This document shows positions 23,734-38,176 of a DNA stretch of 64,000 bases, piece after piece; within the stretch, counting starts at the first letter, position 1; each line of letters begins with the position of its first letter. Below the pieces are notes generated by a model that saw nothing but the letters and a program-made list of their open reading frames with translations, was not told the origin of the DNA and ran no database searches. This DNA comes from Pseudomonas sp. MMS21 TM103 (lineage in GTDB: Bacteria > Pseudomonadota > Gammaproteobacteria > Pseudomonadales > Pseudomonadaceae). The stretch covers positions 124,001 through 188,000 of the forward strand of contig NZ_JAJISP010000003.1 in the NCBI RefSeq assembly GCF_022132145.1, read 5' to 3'. Made by a program: the position numbers and the translations under genes.

Positions 23734-24684
23734 TCAGGCGATGCCGTAGCTCATCAAGCGCTCATAACGACGCGCCAGTAGTTCGGCGGTATCGAACTTG
23801 CGCAGCATGGCCAACTGAGCCGCCAGCTCCTGACGCACCGATTCGGCGGCCGCCACTGGATCGCGGTGGGCACCGCCCAATGGCTCACCAATCACCTGAT
23901 CGACAATGCCCAGGCCTTTCAGACGATCGGCGGTAATACCCATGGCTTCCGCGGCATCCGGAGCCTTGTCTGCGGTTTTCCACAAAATCGAGGCACAGCC
24001 TTCCGGCGAAATCACGGCGTAGGTCGAGTACTGCAGCATGTTCAGCTGGTCGCATACACCAATCGCCAGAGCGCCGCCGGAACCACCCTCACCAATCACG
24101 GTGGCGATGATCGGGGTTTTCAGGCGCGCCATCACCCGCAGGTTCCAGGCAATCGCCTCGCTCTGCCCGCGCTCTTCGGCGTCGATTCCCGGGTAGGCGC
24201 CCGGCGTATCGATAAAGGTCAGGATCGGCATCTTGAAGCGCTCGGCCATTTCCATCAGACGACAGGCCTTGCGGTAGCCTTCCGGGCGCGGCATACCGAA
24301 GTTGCGGCGTACCTTCTCACGCACCTCACGGCCCTTCTGGTGACCGATGACCATTACCGGCTCGCCGTCCAGACGGGCGACACCACCGACTATCGCCGGG
24401 TCATCGGAGAAATGCCGATCGCCGTGCAGTTCGTCGAACTCGGTGAAGATGTGCTGCAGGTAATCGAGGGTATAGGGGCGCTGGGGGTGGCGAGCCAGCT
24501 TGGCGATCTGCCAGCTGCTCAGGTTACTGAAAATGCTTTCGGTCAGAGCACTGCTCTTGTCCTGCAGGCGGGCGATCTCATCGCTGATGTTCAACGAGTT
24601 GTCGTTACCGACCAGGCGAAGCTCTTCAATCTTGGCTTGCAGGTCGGCGATCGGCTGTTCGAAATCGAGGAAATTCGGGTTCAT
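23734..24684 (-). CDS. accA: Acetyl-CoA carboxylase carboxyltransferase subunit alpha
   Basis: 316 residues. With AccD it transfers the carboxyl group from biotin to acetyl-CoA, the first committed step of fatty acid synthesis. ATG 24684 ([21 protein letters not shown]) is the family start; an ATG two codons earlier is also possible. [17 protein letters not shown] and [12 protein letters not shown] form the oxyanion and CoA-binding region. It lies 186 bases downstream of dnaE in the same direction, the order also found in E. coli. Confidence 0.97.
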   Translation of the reverse strand: MNPNFLDFEQPIADLQAKIEELRLVGNDNSLNISDEIARLQDKSSALTESIFSNLSSWQIAKLARHPQRPYTLDYLQHIFTEFDELHGDRHFSDDPAIVGGVARLDGEPVMVIGHQKGREVREKVRRNFGMPRPEGYRKACRLMEMAERFKMPILTFIDTPGAYPGIDAEERGQSEAIAWNLRVMARLKTPIIATVIGEGGSGGALAIGVCDQLNMLQYSTYAVISPEGCASILWKTADKAPDAAEAMGITADRLKGLGIVDQVIGEPLGGAHRDPVAAAESVRQELAAQLAMLRKFDTAELLARRYERLMSYGIA

Positions 24685-24870
24685 AGTCATCCGTCTTGCG
24701 TCGACGGCCATGCGGCCGGGGAGCTGTATCCGTTTCGCGCCTACCATATAGGAACAGGCGCATTCAGGTCGACACTCGGGTCTGGATAAAAGTCACCGCA
24801 AACCGGTGATTCACTCACAATCCCATCCACGAGTGCCGCAATCAACACATGAAGCCGGAGGCCTCACAAA

Positions 24871-28389
<3,519 letters not shown>

Positions 28390-28508
28390 GACAGTCCTAT
28401 ACCAAACACAAAACGACAGGGTGGGGATTGTACAGCCTTCGCAACGGCAAGCAGCAAACTGCGCGCCACATGCTGCAGACCAGAGATTTAGAACCGGCGG
28501 CCGCGGCC

Positions 28509-29105
28509 TCAGTCGTCCAGCAGTGCGCGCACCGGGGCAAACGAGCGCCGATGAATCGGCGTTGGACCCAGGCGGCGCAGGGCCTCCAGGTGCACGGGCG
28601 TGGGATAGCCCTTGTGCCCACCGATGCCGTAGCCGGGATACAGCGCATCGAGCAGCTGCATCTCGCGATCGCGACTGACCTTGGCCAGAATCGAGGCGGC
28701 GGCGATCGCCGGTACCTGGCTGTCGCCCTTGACCACTGCCGCGCTCGGTACTTGCAAGACGGGACAGCGATTACCGTCGATCAGCGCCAGCCGGGGCACG
28801 ACACTCAAGCCTTCGACCGCACGCTGCATGGCCAGCATGGTCGCGTGAAGGATGTTCAGGCGGTCGATCTCCTCCACCTCGGCACGGGCAATGCACCAGG
28901 CCAGGGCTTTCTCGCAGATTTCATCGAACAGCTGCTCGCGCCGCGCAGCGCTGAGTTTCTTCGAGTCATTCAGCCCCACGATCGGTCGTAACGGATCGAG
29001 GATGACCGCCGCGGTAACCACCGCTCCGCACAAGGGGCCACGGCCGACCTCGTCAACACCGGCGACCAGTTCCTGCACCTGACTGAAGTCGAGCCCCAGT
29101 TGCAT
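28509..29105 (-). CDS. rnhB: Ribonuclease HII
   Basis: 198 residues. It cleaves RNA in RNA-DNA hybrids and starts ribonucleotide excision from DNA. The acidic pair Asp18-Glu19 lies in [12 protein letters not shown], and [10 protein letters not shown] supplies the next Asp. The C-terminal SVARDR-like helix reads [12 protein letters not shown] 29105 overlaps the lpxB stop as TGATG. It sits between lpxB and dnaE, the conserved gammaproteobacterial order. Confidence 0.97.
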   Translation of the reverse strand: MQLGLDFSQVQELVAGVDEVGRGPLCGAVVTAAVILDPLRPIVGLNDSKKLSAARREQLFDEICEKALAWCIARAEVEEIDRLNILHATMLAMQRAVEGLSVVPRLALIDGNRCPVLQVPSAAVVKGDSQVPAIAAASILAKVSRDREMQLLDALYPGYGIGGHKGYPTPVHLEALRRLGPTPIHRRSFAPVRALLDD

Positions 29106-30238
29106 CAGGCCTGCCCCATCAGTTTGAGCACGGCTTCGGCCGCCTGGGCCGAGGCATCACGGCGCAGGGCACGATGAATCACATCGAACCCCTCGGTCTG
29201 CACTTCGCCGTCATTGAGCAGCGGCGCCAATGCCTGGGCCAGGGCCTCCGGGGTTGCAGAATCCTGAATCAGTTCGGGAACCAACATACGCTCGGCCAAC
29301 AAGTTGGGCAGGGAGATATAGGCACTGCTGACCAGGCGTTTGAGAATCAGGTAGGTCAGTGACGCGACCTTATAGGCCACCACCATTGGTCGCTTGTACA
29401 GCAGGGCTTCCAGGGTGGCCGTACCCGAGGCGATGAGCACCGCATCGCAGGCTGCCAGGGCTTCGTGGGAGCGACCATCGAGCAGGGTCAGGGGCAAGTC
29501 ACGCCCGACCAGCATCTGCTCCAACTGCACGCGGCGCTCGGGACTGGCACAGGGCACGACGAAACGAATGCCCGGACGCAGAGTCCGCAGACGCACCGCC
29601 GCATCGAGAAAGAGCGCGCCCAAACGCCCCACCTCACCGCCCCGACTGCCCGGCATCAGCGCTACCACGGCACTGTCCTGCGGCAGGTCCAAGGCCTCGC
29701 GCGCCGCCGCCCGATCGGCCTGCAAGGGAATTGCATCGGCCAGGGGATGACCGACGAAACGCACCGGCACCTGATGGGCGTCGTAGAACTGCGCCTCGAA
29801 CGGAAACAAGGTCAGCATCAGGTCGCAGGCGTCACGAATCTTCAACACACGTTTCTGCCGCCAAGCCCAGACGGAGGGGCTGACGTAGTGCACGGTCTTG
29901 ATCCCGGCGCGGCGCAATGTGAGCTCGAGGCCCAGGTTGAAATCTGGCGCATCGATACCGATGAACACGTCCGGCTTGGCGTCGATCAGGGTCCTGATCA
30001 AGCGTCGGCGCCGCAACAGCAACTCAGGCAACCGGCCGAGCACTTCGACCAGGCCCATCACCGCCAGGCGTTCCATGGGGAAATAGGGATTCAGGCCCTC
30101 GGCCTGCATGCGCGGACCGCCGACACCAATGAATTCGATTTGTGGATGACGGGTCTTCAAGGCCTGCATCAGCCCGGCGCCGAGAATGTCGCCCGAGGCT
30201 TCGCCAGCCACCAACGCGACGCGCAATAGATCCGCCAT
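29105..30238 (-). CDS. lpxB: Lipid-A-disaccharide synthase
   Basis: 377 residues, glycosyltransferase family 19. It joins UDP-2,3-diacylglucosamine and lipid X to form the lipid A disaccharide. The N-terminal [17 protein letters not shown] and the central [11 protein letters not shown] are family signatures, and PGSRGGEV lies near 198. It lies three bases after lpxA and overlaps the rnhB start. Confidence 0.97.
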   Translation of the reverse strand: MADLLRVALVAGEASGDILGAGLMQALKTRHPQIEFIGVGGPRMQAEGLNPYFPMERLAVMGLVEVLGRLPELLLRRRRLIRTLIDAKPDVFIGIDAPDFNLGLELTLRRAGIKTVHYVSPSVWAWRQKRVLKIRDACDLMLTLFPFEAQFYDAHQVPVRFVGHPLADAIPLQADRAAAREALDLPQDSAVVALMPGSRGGEVGRLGALFLDAAVRLRTLRPGIRFVVPCASPERRVQLEQMLVGRDLPLTLLDGRSHEALAACDAVLIASGTATLEALLYKRPMVVAYKVASLTYLILKRLVSSAYISLPNLLAERMLVPELIQDSATPEALAQALAPLLNDGEVQTEGFDVIHRALRRDASAQAAEAVLKLMGQA

Positions 30239-30241
30239 GGG

Positions 30242-31018
30242 CTAGCGGGTGATGCCGCGTTTGGACGCCTGAATCGAATCGCGGAATACTGCGACTTCAG
30301 GAAACTGCAGGGAAGGTTCCGCCAACTCCATCAAGGCTTCTTCGATGGTCAAGCCCTGGCGATAGACGGTCTTGTAGGCGCGGCGCAGCGCCTGGATCGA
30401 CTCGGCACTGAAACCGCGACGGCGCAGGCCTTCGAAATTCATGCTGCGCGCTTCCGCCGGATTGCCGGAAACCGTGACATAGGCCGGTACATCCTTGCCA
30501 ATCGCGGTGCCCATGCCGGCAAAGCTGTGCGCGCCGATATGGCAGAACTGGTGCACCAGCGTATAACCGGACAGAATCGCCCAGTCGTCGATGTGCACGT
30601 GGCCTGCCAGGGCGGTGTTATTGACCAGGATGCAGTGGTTGCCGATCACGCTGTCATGGCCGATGTGTGCATAGGCCATGATCAGGTTATGGTCGCCCAC
30701 GGTGGTTTCGTCACGATCCTGGATGGTGCCCCGGTGCATGGTCACACCTTCGCGGATGATGTTGTGATCGCCAATCACCAGGCGCGTGGGCTCACCCTTG
30801 TACTTGCGATCCGGCGTATCTTCGCCCAGCGATGAAAACTGATAGACGCGATTGTGCTTACCAATTCTGGTTGGCCCTTTGATGATCACATTAGGCCCAA
30901 GCACCGTACCCTCACCAATCTCCACATCGGGCCCAATGATCGACCAAGGGCCGACGACAACGTCGTCAGCCAGCTTGGCAGAAGGATCGATGATGGCGCG
31001 AGGGTCAATCAAACTCAT
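30242..31018 (-). CDS. lpxA: UDP-N-acetylglucosamine acyltransferase LpxA
   Basis: 258 residues. First step of lipid A synthesis: transfer of a 3-hydroxyacyl chain from ACP to UDP-GlcNAc. The N-terminal two-thirds is a left-handed beta helix of hexapeptide repeats; the catalytic histidine should be His121 in [10 protein letters not shown]. The C-terminal helical part is normal length. ATG overlaps the fabZ stop by four bases (31015-31018), so the two are coupled. Confidence 0.97.
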   Translation of the reverse strand: MSLIDPRAIIDPSAKLADDVVVGPWSIIGPDVEIGEGTVLGPNVIIKGPTRIGKHNRVYQFSSLGEDTPDRKYKGEPTRLVIGDHNIIREGVTMHRGTIQDRDETTVGDHNLIMAYAHIGHDSVIGNHCILVNNTALAGHVHIDDWAILSGYTLVHQFCHIGAHSFAGMGTAIGKDVPAYVTVSGNPAEARSMNFEGLRRRGFSAESIQALRRAYKTVYRQGLTIEEALMELAEPSLQFPEVAVFRDSIQASKRGITR

Positions 31019-31455
31019 AGTTTGCGTTCCGCACAGATGATTTCAGCCGAGCAGACTTCCTTGCCGTCGACACTGGCCCTGCATTCGAACTTCCAGATGC
31101 TGCGCTTGTTACTCAGGTGGCGAGCCTCGAGGATCAATTGATCCCCCGGCACCACCGGCTGGCGAAAGCGCAGCTTGTCCGAGCCGACAAAGTAATACAG
31201 GGTACCGTCGGTGGGTTTCAAACCCATCATCTTGAAGCCAAGTATGCCGGCCGCCTGGGCCATCGCCTCAATGATCAACACGCCGGGCATGATCGGATGC
31301 TGGGGAAAGTGCCCATTGAAGAAAGGCTCATTGATGCTGACATTCTTGTGGGCACGAATACACTTGCCCTCTACATCCAGATCCACCACCCGGTCGACCA
31401 GCAGGAACGGGTAACGATGCGGCAGGTACTCACGTATTTCGTTGATGTCCATCAT
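31015..31455 (-). CDS. fabZ: 3-hydroxyacyl-ACP dehydratase FabZ
   Basis: 146 residues from ATG 31455 ([18 protein letters not shown]), the pseudomonad length; 17 upstream codons are rejected. It dehydrates 3-hydroxyacyl-ACP in fatty acid elongation and competes with LpxA for the same substrate pool. Catalytic His49 and Glu63 lie in [18 protein letters not shown]. It is placed between lpxD and lpxA and overlaps the latter. Confidence 0.97.
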   Translation of the reverse strand: MMDINEIREYLPHRYPFLLVDRVVDLDVEGKCIRAHKNVSINEPFFNGHFPQHPIMPGVLIIEAMAQAAGILGFKMMGLKPTDGTLYYFVGSDKLRFRQPVVPGDQLILEARHLSNKRSIWKFECRASVDGKEVCSAEIICAERKL

Positions 31456-31502
31456 GTCCAGAGAAGCCTGTAATAAAAAGAGAGGAGCGCGGCATAACCG
31501 GC

Positions 31503-32561
31503 TCAAGCATCAGATGAGGCGTTCCCGCTGGAGGTCACGGCAGCCAGTTGTTTTTCCAACTGTTGCAGTCGCCGCGCCATGTCATCCAACTGACGAATTC
31601 GTGCCGCGCTCTTGCGCCATTCGCCCGCGGGCTGCATGGCGGTGCCGGAAGAATAAGATCCCGGCTCGGTGATCGAGCGGGTCACCATGGTCATACCCGT
31701 GACGAAGACACCGTCGCAGACCTCGATGTGACCGACCATGCCGACGCCACCGGCGATCATGCAGTTCTTGCCAATTTTTGTGCTGCCGGAAATCCCCGCA
31801 CAACCGGCCATGGCCGTGTTGTCGCCGATCTGCACGTTGTGCGCGATCATGATCTGGTTATCCAGCTTGACCCCGTTACCGATTAGCGTATCGGCCAGTG
31901 CACCACGATCGATGGTGGTATTGGCGCCAATTTCGACGTCGTCGCCTATCACCACGCCACCGATCTGCGCAATCTTCTGCCAGACACCCTTCTCGTTGGC
32001 AAAGCCGAAGCCCTCGCCACCGATCACCGCCCCCGACTGGATCACCACCCGCTTGCCGATGCGCACATCGTGATACAGGGTGACCCTCGGTGCGAGCCAG
32101 CCGCCCTCACCGATCTGCGAACGCGCACCAATCACGCAATGCGCGCCGATGGTCACCCCGGCGCCAATCCGGGCACCACGCTCGATCACCGCGTAGGCAC
32201 CGATACTGGCACTGGCATCGACCTGCGCTTCATCGGCAACCCATGCGGTTGCATGCACACCGGCAGCCGCCTGTGGCTTGCGATCGAACAGGTGGGAGAG
32301 CTGCGCATAAGCCAGATAGGGGTTGGCGACCACCAAGGCGTTACCGCTGTAGCTGTCGGCATCGGCGGCGGTCAGCAAGACCGCAGCGGCACGACAATCG
32401 GCCAGGTATTTGCGGTATTGCGGATTGGCCAGAAAGCTCAGGTGATCTGGACCGGCCTCCTGCAAGGTGGCCAAACCACTGATCACCTGGTCAGCGGCAC
32501 CACGCAAGGTCGCACCCAGACGTTCGGCCAGCTGGCCGAGGGTAAAAACTGGAGCCTGCAT
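31503..32561 (-). CDS. lpxD: UDP-3-O-(3-hydroxyacyl)glucosamine N-acyltransferase
   Basis: 352 residues. Third step of lipid A synthesis, N-acylation of the glucosamine. An N-terminal uridine-binding domain (about 1-100) precedes the left-handed beta helix; the catalytic histidine lies in [12 protein letters not shown] near residue 240. The C-terminal helix ([16 protein letters not shown]) is the usual ACP-contact coil. It starts two bases after skp. Confidence 0.97.
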   Translation of the reverse strand: MQAPVFTLGQLAERLGATLRGAADQVISGLATLQEAGPDHLSFLANPQYRKYLADCRAAAVLLTAADADSYSGNALVVANPYLAYAQLSHLFDRKPQAAAGVHATAWVADEAQVDASASIGAYAVIERGARIGAGVTIGAHCVIGARSQIGEGGWLAPRVTLYHDVRIGKRVVIQSGAVIGGEGFGFANEKGVWQKIAQIGGVVIGDDVEIGANTTIDRGALADTLIGNGVKLDNQIMIAHNVQIGDNTAMAGCAGISGSTKIGKNCMIAGGVGMVGHIEVCDGVFVTGMTMVTRSITEPGSYSSGTAMQPAGEWRKSAARIRQLDDMARRLQQLEKQLAAVTSSGNASSDA

Positions 32562-32563
32562 GA

Positions 32564-33067
32564 TCAGCGCAGCTGATTCATGCGCTCGATGACTTGCAGC
32601 GTGATGTCGAACTGAGGTTTGACATCGATCACCGCGCCGCGCTCGAGCACCAGGTCGAAGCTGCCTTTCTTGATCACTTCTTCCACGGCCTTATCCAGGT
32701 TCGGCTTGAGCTTTTTCAGCATCTCGCGATCGGCGACAGCCTTGGACTCGTTCAGCTCCTTGGACTGGAACTGGAAATCGCGGGCTTTCTGCTTGAATTC
32801 CAGCTCGAGACGTTCACGCTCGGCGGTCTGCATCTTGTCACCATCTTTGACGATGCGATCCTGAATGCGCTTGGCATCGCTTTCCAGAGTCTTGAGCTTG
32901 TTCAGCTGCGGACCGAACTTCTTCTCGGCATCGACTGCATAGCGCTTGGCCGCATCGGACTCGAGCAGAGCCATCTGGTAATTGAGTACCGCTATTTTCA
33001 TTTCGGCGAATGCTGGGGTCGCCAGCAAGGCCATGCTTAACAGAACCAGTTGAGTCAACTTACGCAC
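32564..33067 (-). CDS. skp: Periplasmic chaperone Skp/OmpH
   Basis: 167 residues. A Sec signal peptide ends ATPAFA before EMK (about residue 22). The rest is rich in charged helices with coiled-coil character, as in the tentacle-like Skp trimer that holds unfolded outer membrane proteins on their way to BamA. It lies 47 bases downstream of bamA and just before lpxD, the conserved order. Confidence 0.95.
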   Translation of the reverse strand: MRKLTQLVLLSMALLATPAFAEMKIAVLNYQMALLESDAAKRYAVDAEKKFGPQLNKLKTLESDAKRIQDRIVKDGDKMQTAERERLELEFKQKARDFQFQSKELNESKAVADREMLKKLKPNLDKAVEEVIKKGSFDLVLERGAVIDVKPQFDITLQVIERMNQLR

Positions 33068-33114
33068 GGTGCAACTCCTGCAAAAACTGTTGTCGTTGTT
33101 CGATAATCAGCCGC

Positions 33115-35475
33115 TTAGAACGTCTGACCGAGGGAGAACTGGAAGACCTGGGTATCGGCGTCGTCCGGTTTGACGATCGGCATGGCCAGGCTGAAACTCA
33201 AGGGGCCCAGTGCAGTGATCCAGGTCAAGCCCACACCCACCGAGCTGGCGAGGCTGCCTGCATCCAGGCTGCAGCTGTCGCTAAGGGCTTCCTGGCTGGA
33301 GCTGCAGTTGGTGTCGAACACATTGCCCACATCCCAGAACAGCGCAGTACGCAGCGAACGCTGATCCTTGACGAACGGCATCGGGAACAACAACTCGACG
33401 CCGCCCTGGATCAGCACATTACCACCGAACGGCAGCGGATCCTGATCGGGATCGAGTGAGGTGCCCGGATTGACACCTGTACTTGGTGTGCTGCGCGGAC
33501 CCAGACTGCTGTCCTCGAAACCGCGCACCGAGCCGAAACCGCCGGCGTAGTAATGCTCGTAGAACGGTAGCTCGGCAGTCGAGCCGTAGCTGTCGCCATA
33601 GCCCAACTGGGTGTGGAAGCGCAGGCTGTAACTCTCGCCCAGCGGCTTGAACACCTGGCCACGGTAGTCGACCTTGTAGAAGGACAGGTCACTACCCGGC
33701 ACCGTGGTTTCCAGTACCAGGCTCTGCGAGTGGCCACGGGTGGCCATGACGCCGCGATTGAGGGTCGATTCCGACCAGCCTAGCGAGGCCTTGAGGTTCA
33801 GGTAGCTGTCGCCTTCCTGCTTGAGGAAATCGAAGATCTCGTCGACCGTGAAGACACCGGTACTGATGTCATCCTGCTGCACGGTCAGGCCGTAGGTCAG
33901 GCGCGCGGTCTCGCTGATCGGATAACCGATGCTGGCGCCGGCGCCATAACTGTCCACCGCGTAACTGGACACATCGGTGTCGAGTTCGTCGTAGTTGGTG
34001 GTGCGGTAGAAGGCGTTGTAGCCCAGGCTGACGCCATCGGCAGTCCAGTAGGGGTCGACGAAACCGAAGTTATAGCGTTCCTGGTATTCGCTGCGGGTCA
34101 AGCCGACGCTGACCTTGTTACCCGTACCGAGGAAGTTGTTCTGGGTGATCGAACCACCGAGGATCAAACCGGCGTTCTGGGCGAAACCAACGCTGGCGGT
34201 GATCGAACCGGACGCCTGCTCTTCAACGCTGTAGTTGACGTCTATCTGGTCGTCGGTGCCCGGCACTTGCGGGGTTTCGACGTTGACTTCCTTGAAGAAG
34301 CCCAGGCGCTCCAGACGGGTTTTCGACTGATCGATCAGATAAGTCGAAGCCCAGCCGCCTTCGATCTGGCGCATTTCGCGGCGCAGCACTTCATCTTCCG
34401 ACTTGGTATTGCCACGAAAGTTGATGCGATTGACATAGGCACGCTTGCCCGGATCGATGACGAAAGTGATGGACACCGTGTTGTCTTCAGCGTGCGCTTC
34501 CGGCACACCGTTGACGTTGGCGAAGGTGTAGCCCTCGTTCCCCAGGCGGCGGGTGATCAGCTCGGAGGTGGTGGTCATCACCTTGCGCGAGAAAACCTGA
34601 CCTTCCTTGACCAGCAGTAACGAGCGGATGTCTTCTTCCGGCACTTTCAAGTCACCGGAGAGTTTCACCTCCCGCACGCTGAACTTCTGGCCTTCATCGA
34701 CGTTGACGGTGATATAGACGTGCTTCTTGTCCGGGGTAATGGAGACCTGGGTCGAGGAGATATCCATATTGATGTAGCCGCGATCCAGGTAGTAGGAACG
34801 CAGACGCTCCAGGTCACCGGAGAGTTTTTCACGAGCGTACTTGTCGTCGTTACGGAAGAACGACAGCCAGTTGCTGGTCTTCAGCTCGAACAAATCGATC
34901 AGGTCTTCGTCGGAGAAGACGCTGTTGCCCACCACGTTGATGTGCTGGATGGCGGCGACCGTACCTTCGTTGATGTTGATCTTCAGCGCCACGCGGTTGC
35001 GCGGCTGCGGGATCACCTCGGTTTCGATCTCGGCCGAATAACGCCCCTGGGCCACATATTGGCGCTGCAGCTCGTTACGTACACCTTCGAGGGTCGCACG
35101 CTGGAAAATCTCGCCCTCTGCCAAGCCGGACTGATTCAGTCCCTTGAGCAGATCCTCGCTGCTGATGGCCTTGTTACCTTCGATCTCGATGCCGGAAATC
35201 GACGGCCGCTCCACCACAGTAATCACCAGCACGTCACCATCTCGACCGAGCTGGATGTCCTGGAAGAAACCGGTCTTGAACAGGCCACGAGTCGCTTCAA
35301 CCAACGCGCGATCATCGGCTTCTTCGCCAACATTGAGCGGCAAGGCACCGAATACGCTGCCCGCAGACACACGCTGCAGGCCATTGACGCGAATATCGGA
35401 GATGGTGAAGGACTCGGCGTGAACTTCGGCGATCATCAATGCGGCAAGCACCGCAGGTAGCAGCAGACGTTTCAT
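33115..35475 (-). CDS. bamA: Outer membrane assembly factor BamA
   Basis: 786 residues. ATG 35475 (MKRLLLPAVLAALMIAEVHA) has AGGACTT upstream and begins a signal peptide cut before ESF. Five POTRA repeats (about 21-420) are followed by a 16-strand beta barrel. VRGF in FGSVRGFEDSS is the conserved L6 loop motif, and the chain ends in phenylalanine (FSLGQTF), the usual Bam signal. It inserts beta-barrel proteins into the outer membrane. A terminator-like hairpin separates it from rseP upstream. Confidence 0.98.
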   Translation of the reverse strand: MKRLLLPAVLAALMIAEVHAESFTISDIRVNGLQRVSAGSVFGALPLNVGEEADDRALVEATRGLFKTGFFQDIQLGRDGDVLVITVVERPSISGIEIEGNKAISSEDLLKGLNQSGLAEGEIFQRATLEGVRNELQRQYVAQGRYSAEIETEVIPQPRNRVALKININEGTVAAIQHINVVGNSVFSDEDLIDLFELKTSNWLSFFRNDDKYAREKLSGDLERLRSYYLDRGYINMDISSTQVSITPDKKHVYITVNVDEGQKFSVREVKLSGDLKVPEEDIRSLLLVKEGQVFSRKVMTTTSELITRRLGNEGYTFANVNGVPEAHAEDNTVSITFVIDPGKRAYVNRINFRGNTKSEDEVLRREMRQIEGGWASTYLIDQSKTRLERLGFFKEVNVETPQVPGTDDQIDVNYSVEEQASGSITASVGFAQNAGLILGGSITQNNFLGTGNKVSVGLTRSEYQERYNFGFVDPYWTADGVSLGYNAFYRTTNYDELDTDVSSYAVDSYGAGASIGYPISETARLTYGLTVQQDDISTGVFTVDEIFDFLKQEGDSYLNLKASLGWSESTLNRGVMATRGHSQSLVLETTVPGSDLSFYKVDYRGQVFKPLGESYSLRFHTQLGYGDSYGSTAELPFYEHYYAGGFGSVRGFEDSSLGPRSTPSTGVNPGTSLDPDQDPLPFGGNVLIQGGVELLFPMPFVKDQRSLRTALFWDVGNVFDTNCSSSQEALSDSCSLDAGSLASSVGVGLTWITALGPLSFSLAMPIVKPDDADTQVFQFSLGQTF

Positions 35476-35504
35476 GAAGTCCTTTCTTATTTCCAACTGA
35501 CGAT

Positions 35505-35530
35505 AAAAAATCTGCCGCCCAAGGCGACAG
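35505..35530 (-). terminator. Terminator-like hairpin between rseP and bamA
   Basis: On the minus strand CTGTCGCC pairs with GGCGGCAG around TTG (35512-35530), followed by A and six T residues (35505-35510). It would reduce read-through from rseP into bamA. Confidence 0.8.
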
Positions 35531-35531
35531 T

Positions 35532-35561
35532 TTTGTAATTCAGTAGCTTTGTAATTCAGTA
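35532..35561. repeat. Tandem direct repeat next to the rseP stop
   Basis: TTTGTAATTCAGTA occurs at 35532-35545 and again at 35548-35561, separated by two bases. It lies between the rseP stop codon and the terminator-like hairpin. Confidence 0.85.
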
Positions 35562-35566
35562 ACGGC

Positions 35567-36919
35567 TTACAGGCGACCCAGGTCGTTGATCAAGGCCAAT
35601 AACATCACCCCCACCACCAAACTGATACCAATCTGCATCCCCCAACCCTGAACCCGCTCCGACAGTGGACGACCACGCACCCACTCGACCAGGTAATAAA
35701 GCAGATGCCCCCCATCCAGCACAGGGATTGGCAACAAATTGAGAACCCCCAGACTTATGCTCAAGTAGGCAAGGAAGTTGAGAAAATCCCCCAAGCCCGA
35801 CTCGGCCGAAGCGCCCGCCACTTTAGCAATGGTTATCGGCCCGCTCAAGTTTTTTACCGAGAGCTCGCCAAACAGCATTTTCTTCAATGAATCGAGGGTC
35901 AGCAGACTCATCGTCCAAGTGCGCCGAAACCCTTCAGCCACGGCCTCAAACGGCCCGAAACTGACCTCGCGAAGCATCTCTGCTGGCCACTCGACACCTT
36001 CAACGCCAGCGCCGAGATAACCACGACGGGCCCCATCCTCACCACGAGCGGCGAGGGTCACGGCTACCTGCATCTCCCGTCCGTCGCGTTTGACCAGCAG
36101 GGTTATGGCTTTGGCCGGCATGGCCTGCACACGATCGACCAGCTGCTGCCACTCATCCAGTGGCTCACCGTCAAGCATCAGCAGGCGGTCGCCAACCTGC
36201 AATCCGGCGGCCTGCGCCGGACCTTTCGGATCCAGCTGCGCCAACACCGGCAACAGCGCCGGGCGCCAGGGACGAATGCCAAGGGCATCAATCGGATTGG
36301 GCTCCTCGACACCCCTGAGCCAATCTTTCAGCACGATTTGCCGCGGACTATCGGTAGTGGAACCCTGATCGCGGACATTCACGTTCAAGGTGCCACTTTC
36401 ACCCAGGCGCCGCACAAGTTGCAGGTTGACCGCCGCCCAGCCCGGGGTCGGCTCACCATTCACCGCAACGATTTCCTGCCCCACCTGCAACCCGGCATCG
36501 GCCGCCAGACTGCCGACCCCAACGGCGCCGATGACCGGACGCACCTGCTGGCTGCCGAGCATCGCCACCGCCCAGAAAAACACCAGAGCCAGCAGGAAGT
36601 TGGCAACCGGCCCCGCTGCGACTATGGCGATACGCTGACGTACGCTCTTGCGGTTGAACGACCGATCGAGCTGCTCGGGCGGCACATCGCCTTCACGCTC
36701 ATCGAGCATCTTGACGTAACCACCCAGGGGAATGGCGGCGATGACAAACTCGGTGCCCTGGCGATCATGCCAGCGCACCAGCGGCATACCGAAGCCCACG
36801 GAGAACCGCAGAACCTTGACCCCGCAGCGGCGCGCCACCCAGAAGTGACCGAACTCGTGAAAAGTAACCAGCACCCCGAGTGCAACCAGGGTACCGACAA
36901 TCATATAGAGCGCACTCAT
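35567..36919 (-). CDS. rseP: Site-2 intramembrane protease RseP (MucP)
   Basis: 450 residues. It cuts the anti-sigma factor (MucA in pseudomonads) within the membrane and so releases the envelope stress sigma factor. Zinc motif HEFGH is at residues 21-25 in the first membrane segment, the third ligand is in NLLPIPVLDGGHLLYY near the C-terminus. Two PDZ domains lie between (about 120-310). Placed between dxr and bamA as in other gammaproteobacteria. Confidence 0.97.
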   Translation of the reverse strand: MSALYMIVGTLVALGVLVTFHEFGHFWVARRCGVKVLRFSVGFGMPLVRWHDRQGTEFVIAAIPLGGYVKMLDEREGDVPPEQLDRSFNRKSVRQRIAIVAAGPVANFLLALVFFWAVAMLGSQQVRPVIGAVGVGSLAADAGLQVGQEIVAVNGEPTPGWAAVNLQLVRRLGESGTLNVNVRDQGSTTDSPRQIVLKDWLRGVEEPNPIDALGIRPWRPALLPVLAQLDPKGPAQAAGLQVGDRLLMLDGEPLDEWQQLVDRVQAMPAKAITLLVKRDGREMQVAVTLAARGEDGARRGYLGAGVEGVEWPAEMLREVSFGPFEAVAEGFRRTWTMSLLTLDSLKKMLFGELSVKNLSGPITIAKVAGASAESGLGDFLNFLAYLSISLGVLNLLPIPVLDGGHLLYYLVEWVRGRPLSERVQGWGMQIGISLVVGVMLLALINDLGRL

Positions 36920-36988
36920 CTAGCTTCTCCGCGACTGGGGGTGTGCTCGCAGCAAATGACCAAGCACGCGATGCCCGCCTTGCGCTTA

Positions 36989-38176
36989 TCAACCACGACG
37001 GCTAAGCCATTGTCCGGCAAGCTCACGCGCTCGACGATCCGCCGCCAGCACTGCTTCCACATTTTCGACCGCAACACCCGGCTCGGCGTTCAGCACAGCC
37101 TCAATGATACTCGCGATCTCGGGAAAGCGAATGCGCCGCTCGAGAAAGGCCGCTACCGCCACCTCATTGGCCGCATTCAGCATGGCCGGCACACTGCCGC
37201 CCGCCTCTGCCGCCTCGCGCGCCAGCCGCAAGCAGGGAAAACGCTGCTCGTCCGGGGCCTGGAAGTCCAGCCTGGCGATGGCGAACAGATCCAGCGGCGC
37301 CACGCCCGAATCGATGCGCTGCGGCCAGGCCAGGGCATGGCTGATTGGTGTGCGCATGTCAGGATTACCCAACTGCGCCAACACTGAACCATCGACATAG
37401 TCGACCAGCGAATGGATCACGCTCTGCGGATGGATCACCACCTCGACCTGCGCCGGCTTGGCGTCGAACAGCCAGCAGACCTCGATCAACTCGAGACCCT
37501 TGTTCATCATGCTCGCCGAATCCACCGAGATCTTGCGCCCCATCGACCAGTTGGGATGGGCGCAGGCCTGCTCGGGAGACACCTCGTGCAACTGCGCCAG
37601 CGGCGTTTCGCGGAATGGACCACCGGACGCAGTCAGCAAAATCCGCCGCACGCCCACTTGGTCCAGCCCACGGGCATAATCGCCGGGCAAGCACTGGAAT
37701 ATCGCATTGTGCTCGCTGTCGATGGGCAACAAGACCGCACCACTGCGCCGCACCGCGTCGATAAACAGGGCGCCGGACATCACCAGCGCCTCCTTGTTGG
37801 CCAGCAGGACCTTCTTGCCCGCCTCGACTGCCGCCAGAGTCGGCTTGAGGCCCGCCGCACCGACAATAGCCGCCATTACCGCATCCACCTCGGGATGGGC
37901 GGCCACTTCGCACAGACCCTGCTCGCCGAACAGCACCCGCGTCGCCAGGCCCGCCGCATGCAAACCGCCCTGGAGATGGCGCGCCGAGCGCTCATCCGGC
38001 ACCACGGCATAGCGCGGGCGGTAAATCATGCACAGCGCCTCCAGCTCAACCAGGCGAGTGAAGCCGGACAAGGCAAACACCTGATAAAGCGCAGGGTGCC
38101 GGGCGATTACATCCAGGGTACTGAGGCCGATGGAGCCCGTGGCACCGAGCACCGTAATCTGTTGCAACTGACTCAC
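36989..38176 (-). CDS. dxr: 1-deoxy-D-xylulose 5-phosphate reductoisomerase
   Basis: 395 residues from the GTG at 38176, which overlaps the cdsA stop as GTGA and has GGGGTG upstream; an ATG eight codons earlier (38200) would overlap cdsA by 28 bases. It makes methylerythritol phosphate, the committed MEP step. The NADPH loop is [15 protein letters not shown] near residues 8-22. [17 protein letters not shown] and [17 protein letters not shown] are the metal and substrate regions. Third MEP gene in the window besides ispD and ispF. Confidence 0.95.
   Translation of the reverse strand: MSQLQQITVLGATGSIGLSTLDVIARHPALYQVFALSGFTRLVELEALCMIYRPRYAVVPDERSARHLQGGLHAAGLATRVLFGEQGLCEVAAHPEVDAVMAAIVGAAGLKPTLAAVEAGKKVLLANKEALVMSGALFIDAVRRSGAVLLPIDSEHNAIFQCLPGDYARGLDQVGVRRILLTASGGPFRETPLAQLHEVSPEQACAHPNWSMGRKISVDSASMMNKGLELIEVCWLFDAKPAQVEVVIHPQSVIHSLVDYVDGSVLAQLGNPDMRTPISHALAWPQRIDSGVAPLDLFAIARLDFQAPDEQRFPCLRLAREAAEAGGSVPAMLNAANEVAVAAFLERRIRFPEIASIIEAVLNAEPGVAVENVEAVLAADRRARELAGQWLSRRG

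Noticed and set aside
35532..35561. CRISPR repeat
   Set aside because: Only two 14-bp copies, two bases apart, with no spacers and no cas genes.
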